Below are positions 17,965 to 22,135 of a stretch of 22,135 nucleotides of DNA, piece by piece. Source of the DNA: Phoronis australis (Eukaryota; Phoronida; Phoronidae); contig NMRA01000825.1 of NCBI GenBank assembly GCA_002633005.1, positions 100,657-122,791 on the forward strand, in the 5' to 3' direction. Below the pieces are notes generated by a model. That model saw only the letters and a list, made by a program, of their open reading frames with translations. It ran no database searches and had not been told where the DNA came from. The position numbers and the translations under genes are program-made. How positions within the stretch are numbered: the stretch's first letter is position 1; each line of letters starts with the position of its first letter.

Positions 17965-18483
17965 ACATAGATTCAAAGCTGCTAACTTCAGACCACCTGA
18001 CTCTGTTATCTAAGTGGTTACCAAGTAAAGTATTTAGGCTCCTTTACCGGGCCACCAGAGACGGTATGTCGGCGTCAGCATTCCACGATAAGTGTGACTT
18101 TAAAGGAGCCACAATCTCTATCGGAAAATATGATGGAGGTAATGGCACTATTGGCGGTTATGCCTCCAAGTCCTGGGATAACTCTAATAATTTCAAGAAT
18201 GATACCTATGCATTCGTATTTCGGTTGTGTGGTGATGGATGCTCGTCAGTCAGGTACAACCAGTACCAGTTCCATCAATACGCACTGTTCTCTGTTACAT
18301 ACATGGGCCCAACCTTTGGTTGTGGTTACGACTTGAATTTCTTTACCAGAACAATTCATTACGACAACTCTAACAAGTATTTCTTGTCTGATGGTTACTG
18401 CAAGGGTCTATACACTTACAACGGTGACCTTGGCTGTGGAAGAAACGTTAAGTGGACAGACGTTGAGGTGTGGAATGTCGTTG
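17965..18483 (+). CDS. TLDc domain, exon 2 of PAN-TLDc gene
   Basis: The acceptor TTGTATTTCAG precedes 519 nt, and a strong donor, G|GTAAGA, follows. Phase is 1 on both sides. The 173 residues cover an almost complete TLDc domain. They include SKLLTSDHLTLLSKWLP, then FRLLYRATRDGMSASAFHDK, then GGYASKSW, the conserved YAFVFRL strand, MGPTFGCGYDL, and the closing VEVWNV. TLDc proteins such as OXR1, NCOA7 and TLDC1 protect against oxidative stress and bind the V-ATPase inside the cell. This one follows a signal peptide and has extra cysteines (CDF, RLCGDGC, FGCGYD, GYCKG, LGCGRN), so it is probably an extracellular, disulphide-stabilised form. Reading through the donor would add about 58 residues, ending at TGA 18657-18659, as an intron-retained variant. 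Its molecular role is unknown. Confidence 0.88.
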
Positions 18484-18822
18484 GTAAGACTTGCTCTTCG
18501 CTTCGAAATGAACTGGTCTTTGGGTCCAATGTCTATTATGTGACGTGCAAGCAAAATATGATTATTTACTCAAACCGTGTTTTAAAGCAAATCTATTTTA
18601 TAATTATTGTATCGCCGGATCAGTGTAGCAAAATGCCAGGCACTCAGAAAGTCGACTGAGCGAATAGAAATGATTCAAACCGATGTTGTGTTTGTGTGAT
18701 ATTTTTCAGCATAACATACTTGCTGCGTCTCTTTTTAATTAGTCCACTCTGTGCCGAATATTTTGCGTTTTGAGTAGTTGTCAGTGCAATTTATAGCTCG
18801 TAACGCATTACCGTAGGACTAG

Positions 18823-18828
18823 AATAAA
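18823..18828 (+). terminator. Poly(A) signal candidate 1
   Basis: AATAAA lies 164 bases after the in-frame stop that would be used if the GTAAGA donor of exon 2 were ignored. It would support a short isoform ending with the TLDc domain plus a tail. Confidence 0.35.
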
Positions 18829-18905
18829 GCGCTAAGTTAATCCAAAAACAACCAATGGTTATCCCTGGGTCGAAAATAATAAAAGTATTTCTTATTTGTC
18901 TTTAG

Positions 18906-19078
18906 GACTGAACAACAATTACGAAAGCCAGAATATTAAATCAAATTCACTAACTATTTCTCAATGGCCTCTGGTGACCAAATATGATGTTCAAACACCC
19001 TGTGTCCATTGTAAGGGTGTCCTGCACGTGCGTTTTCTTCAGCTTCCCTGGCAAGGGTTCTTTGTTCTTGTTAGGTAG
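18906..19078 (+). CDS. Possible alternative exon 3 of the PAN-TLDc gene
   Basis: CTTATTTGTCTTTAG ends in an acceptor at 18904-18905. Joining the leftover G of exon 2 to GA gives Gly and keeps a frame open (LNNNYESQNIKSNSLTISQW, later CVHCKGVLHVRF) to TAG 19076-19078. Phase agreement is consistent but expected one time in three. No domain is recognised, and the 3' half may belong to the LINE fragment that follows. Confidence 0.3.
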
Positions 19079-19149
19079 ATATAATTTGCAAAGGATATTT
19101 CACCCAGTTCTGAATGTTTGCTTCCTATGTCCCAACAATATATTACTAC

Positions 19150-19410
19150 ACCCGATGGATGCTTTTATTGTGATTCTGTGGACTTTGCGAAGGCGTTCGA
19201 CAGAGTTCTTTAAGAGATACTATAAGGTATATTACAAAAATCTATGCACATAAAGCAACGTGCTTTATGTCTTGAAATTTAGTAAATTTCAGTTGTATGT
19301 AGGAACTTAAGATGGACAACAACCTTCATGACTTCTCCATCGGCACCTGACATGGGTTTTTGCTTGGTGCAAGCTTCGTTGGTGACGCATTGGAACAAAA
19401 TTATTTAACT
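19150..19410 (+). pseudogene. Second LINE reverse transcriptase fragment
   Basis: VDFAKAFDRV at 19178-19207 is the palm motif A of non-LTR reverse transcriptases, with the first catalytic Asp. It is followed at once by a stop. About 170 bases on, FVGDALEQNYL (about 19370-19400) occupies the place of the usual LQGD-LAP-LF motif. The element is short, frame-broken and distinct from the copy at 3470-5000 (FAKAFD versus FVKAFD, different neighbours). It lies in the intron between the TLDc exon and the 19566 exon. Confidence 0.6.
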
Positions 19411-19565
19411 ACTAGACAATGTCCAAAATATAACAGAGATTTGATAGAATAAAGTCAGGCCGCTGCTCATTATGTAGGCCTTCATGAGGGCATGCAATCT
19501 GTATTATACTTGGCAAAACATTTATTTCAATTCATACTTCGTTCTTCTGATTTGTATGCTTCTAG

Positions 19566-19832
19566 ATTGGCATGCTCTTATCCGCCTTGATGTATTGGCA
19601 TCGTCTACTCGTTTATGTCACGAGTTGATGGTTTCGACGGCCTTATTAATCAGAAAAGCGACATCTGACGACTTGGTGCTGTGTGATTATCTACGGCCTA
19701 GCTGCAAATTTTCATACCGCGTTTTAGCGGACATGTCAGAGGTCGTGTCACAAAATGTAGGTTGTCAGTACTCCAACGGAGCCACAATATTGAGGGGTCT
19801 GGTGATACGTCGCGTTTTAGTTGTAGTAATTG
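19566..19832 (+). CDS. Possible third exon of the PAN-TLDc gene
   Basis: The exon lies within the longest open frame of the downstream region (150 codons, 19484-19936). An acceptor TATGCTTCTAG (AG 19564-19565) and a donor TTG|GTGAAC (19833) enclose 267 nt. Phase is 1 at both ends, matching the phase of exon 2, so splicing would read ...VEVWNVV-Asp-WHALIRL. The peptide includes STRLCHELMVSTALLIRK, DDLVLCDYLRPSCKFSYR and MSEVVSQNVGCQYSNG, with four cysteines. I do not recognise a domain. The next acceptor (CTGTCTCTATTTCAG, exon from 19895) joins in phase to give Asp-Met-Ser and a TGA at 19903-19905. The chain of matching phases is suggestive, but homology is lacking. Confidence 0.38.
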
Positions 19833-19894
19833 GTGAACTGACCAGTACCCCCACAATTAGATTGATTGTAATTATTAATCTGTCTCTATTTCAG

Positions 19895-19905
19895 ATATGT
19901 CCTGA
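19895..19905 (+). CDS. Possible terminal coding exon start with stop
   Basis: After a strong pyrimidine tract and AG at 19893-19894, the phase-1 join reads Asp-Met-Ser-stop. This would end the PAN-TLDc open frame and begin the 3' UTR. It depends entirely on the exon at 19566-19832 being real. Confidence 0.25.
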
Positions 19906-20128
19906 CTCGCTGGGAAGACAGAGTGTACACTCTTAACTAACCTAGCTAGATTCATCAGCGAACTTTTTAAGTGGAGAAGTTATGAACGACTAAAAGTATA
20001 AAGGAAGAATTAGTAAGAAAACACACTCTCGTTTACGTAAATGTGTAGAAAGGAACTCATCATTTGTCGTCTACGTACCATTCTTTATCCCATACGCGTT
20101 GAATCTGTCGAGGGAAATACGGCCGTGT

Positions 20129-20134
20129 AATAAA
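20129..20134 (+). terminator. Poly(A) signal candidate 2
   Basis: AATAAA lies 224 bases after the TGA at 19903-19905. That is a reasonable 3' UTR length for the long form of the PAN-TLDc gene, if the downstream exons are used. Confidence 0.3.
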
Positions 20135-20685
20135 GTTTTCCGTATTCACCTCCCGCACTACTTCAACAGTGACCTCTGACATGGAAAGTTTAAAAGATAG
20201 GGCAATGTCGACTCGACGTCGTTAGCCGGTTAGATCATCAAACTGTCGGAAAATAGTTTAAAGTAATACAATTGTAGCAGTGTAAATAACGCTCAACGTG
20301 CAATCAGGTCTCAATCGTAACATCTGGAACAGGACTGTTAATTACATGACGTTCTGTCTCAGATTTTATTTGCTAAATATTATATCGTCTGCAACTCAGG
20401 CGCCGATTCCTCGATAACTACAATATCTAATTTTGTGGTTATTTAACTATTTTCAGGAGATGTTACAAGTTCAGTGCAAAGTTACCGTTGTTTTCATCTC
20501 TGTTATCTCTTTTGAAGTAATAAATCGTCACATTTAAAACTGTTTCTTTTACTAGAGAAAACATGCAGCCTAACGCGCAAGTACATACATATAGGATGTG
20601 ATCCGCCACGTGAACAGTCTGAGTGAATTAAGTATTTAAAGAATCTGCGGAAAAATGAAAAAATTTAGGAATTCGAAGCGTATGG
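20135..20685. other. No gene seen
   Basis: AT-rich sequence. A TATTTTCAG acceptor-like site at about 20456 is followed by an open stretch of about 25 codons with no recognisable motif. Confidence 0.4.
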
Positions 20686-20744
20686 GACATTATTCCGTAT
20701 ATCGACCTCGACCTTCGGTCTCGGTCGATACGCGTAATAATGTC
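20686..20744. repeat. 59-bp near-palindrome
   Basis: Two 28-base arms pair at 23 positions around a TTC loop. The left arm is GACATTATTCCG followed by TATATCGACCTCGACC. The right arm read on the minus strand is GACATTATTACG followed by CGTATCGACCGAGACC. Single-stranded DNA or RNA would form a long hairpin. It is probably a fold-back element or the core of a MITE. No flanking duplication was found. Confidence 0.85.
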
Positions 20745-21471
20745 TGGTGGGATATTACTTCATGTAGGCCAATCGAGGTGCGTTTTGTGTATGTACGTGC
20801 TAGTTCGAGCAGGCGGGTATAGTTTGCTCTACGCGTGCGTTCTAACGAGTAGTAAATGCATGTCAAATACGGTTTATAATGCACTGAAATACACTAGAAA
20901 TCATTTTTGAGAATTCCAGTATCAAACCAATTAACTTAATTTGCGTTTTGTTATCAATTACATTTTAATTACAATACAAATGTGAAAAGTGCCTTTCACC
21001 CCATCCGTGACGCGACCTTACTTCCAAAACTTTAAAAATGAAGAAAATCCTAAACAAATACACAAAATGTTCCTGACGTCACTCAGATGCCGACGTAAGC
21101 TGTTGGAATGACTAAATGTCCCACTGTGTGATTTAGAATTCCACAAGTGTGGCAATCGTGAATTTGAATGCCTGGAGCATGACACAAATTGACACAGATC
21201 AGATGCCACGGAACGAGAAGGTCAAGCGCAAGTATGTGTGTAAACAGCCGAGTTCAGTAATATGCTAGGACCTCGTTAAACAACAAGAGAGATTACGTGA
21301 GATATTGCCAAACCAGAAAGCGTGGTTTTGGTTACCCACGACTGACACGGGGCAAATTCACACCAAGTACGGTGACAACTTTTGTCACCACTTTGTCATG
21401 CGGAGCAACTTGCGCCCAATCATCCTCCTCAACGTCAACTATATGTCTAAACACGAAATTGGGGCAAGACT
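20745..21471. other. No gene seen
   Basis: No recognisable coding or element sequence apart from its flanks. Frames at 21018-21209, 21297-21554 and 21305-21577 have no motif, and the last two run into the hairpin repeat. Confidence 0.4.
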
Positions 21472-21577
21472 GCAGGAATCATTACTCTGCGCGTGTAAGC
21501 GCAGAGTACTGTTGTTCCTGGGTTTTCTTCAATTTTATTACTCTGCGCGTGTAAGCGCAGAGTACTGTTGTTCCTGA
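21472..21577. repeat. Duplicated perfect hairpin, 56-bp unit
   Basis: TACTCTGCGC-GTGTAA-GCGCAGAGTA, a perfect 10-bp stem with a six-base loop, occurs at 21483-21508 and again at 21539-21564, followed each time by CTGTTGTTCCTG. An outer CAGGAA/TTCCTG pair (21472 and 21516 areas) extends the first fold. The two copies are nearly identical, so the tandem duplication is recent. Confidence 0.92.
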
Positions 21578-21617
21578 TTTTCAAAATGCTACTCCTCCTT
21601 CAGTTTTAAAGCTATCT

Positions 21618-22135
21618 TTTTCAAATTCAGTGCACAGTTATAAGTCAACATGACAATTTAAAAAATTACTTTTCTACGTAATCGGGTCATCCAATCAGGT
21701 GAAATAGGTGAAAGGTCATTATGTGCAAACTAAAATTTTGAGCTAGACACTTCAAATTGACAAGTCTGATTGCCACAAGTAAATCAAATAAGAATCCAAA
21801 GTTTCAGGTCATTTAGTGCAAACATGAGGTCATTAGGTGCATTTTTCTTCTGAAAATTTGACCTTTTCAATCAGCAAGTATTTTGATGTGTCAACCGTTA
21901 GACAACTGTGATTCTCAGCGTTAAACACGTTTTCCATGGGCTTTGCAATAATTCTCCTAAAGATGCTTAAAATGCACCGCATAAGGTCAATTAGTGCAAA
22001 GGTCATGTAACGTTCAAAATGTTATATCTCTTACGTTTTTCAAGGAATTCTTTTCAATTTCAGCACACTGGTGTAAGTCAACATGCCAATTGAATACCCT
22101 ACTTTACTTCGCAATAGGCCTAACCAATCAGAAAA
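21618..22135. repeat. Degenerate repeat with AGGTCA motifs, runs off window
   Basis: Segment 21618-21705 (TTTTTCAAATTCAG, TAAGTCAACATGACAATTT, CCAATCAG) is paralogous to 22048-22133 (CTTTTCAATTTCAG, GTAAGTCAACATGCCAATT, CCAATCAG). A weaker copy lies near 21868-21905 (TTTTCAATCAGCAAG, GTGTCAAC). Between them the phrase AGGTCA(A)TTA(G/T)GTGCA recurs at about 21714, 21807, 21827 and 21984, with one more AGGTCA at 22000. The copies are old and diverged. The 3' border is outside the window. Confidence 0.65.

Noticed and set aside
18484-18659. C-terminal tail of the TLDc frame as coding sequence
   Set aside because: It follows a strong GTAAGA donor right after the conserved VEVWNV end of the domain and has no conserved feature. 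It is kept only as a possible intron-retained form.

Overview
The window looks like nuclear DNA of an invertebrate animal, probably marine and possibly a deuterostome such as an echinoderm. It is AT-rich and gene-poor. Coding sequence is split by introns with GT/AG borders, and several families of decayed transposons, LINE fragments, a tRNA-derived SINE head and large tandem repeats are present. The 8-base palindrome TAGGCCTA recurs inside and outside the repeats, a flavour I associate with marine deuterostome genomes. The species call is inference only. There are no operons, no bacterial signals and no CRISPR array.

Layout. 1-3300: mostly empty. It holds one convincing coding exon of unknown function (532-632), a 67-bp duplication carrying a perfect DR1 nuclear-receptor site, two CTCF-like sites and a promoter-like patch (2470-3030). 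3320-5000: a small inverted-repeat element next to a 5'-truncated, frameshifted LINE whose YADD catalytic box is present in three tandem copies. 5000-9430: AT-rich DNA with a CCHC zinc-knuckle reading frame running into a palindrome-rich MITE (6398-7196), a SINE head and two weak exon candidates. 9583-11012: two satellites side by side, first a hairpin repeat and then 28 copies of a 40-bp unit in perfect register.

11309-14545: a simple-sequence tract split by an approximately 2.6-kb hAT-like element with CAGCGCTCGA termini. The element contains a decayed SWIM-type zinc-finger exon and a second, 0.33-kb hAT-like MITE with a 7-bp target-site duplication. 14741-15770: a 1.03-kb element with roughly 190-bp terminal inverted repeats.

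15859-20134: the one clear gene, on the + strand. Exon 1 encodes a signal peptide and a cysteine-rich PAN/apple-like module. Exon 2 encodes an almost complete TLDc domain. Both are bounded by phase-1 introns, so the TLDc domain is a symmetric 1-1 exon. A downstream 267-nt open exon is also phase 1-1 and may be a third module. A second LINE fragment (VDFAKAFDRV) sits in the downstream intron. 20686-22135: a 59-bp palindrome, a duplicated perfect hairpin and a degenerate repeat rich in AGGTCA.

The genes do not form a pathway. The most notable items are the secreted PAN-TLDc gene with its exon-shuffling architecture, the higher-order structure of the 40-bp satellite, and the nested transposon with its captured or self-encoded SWIM exon.
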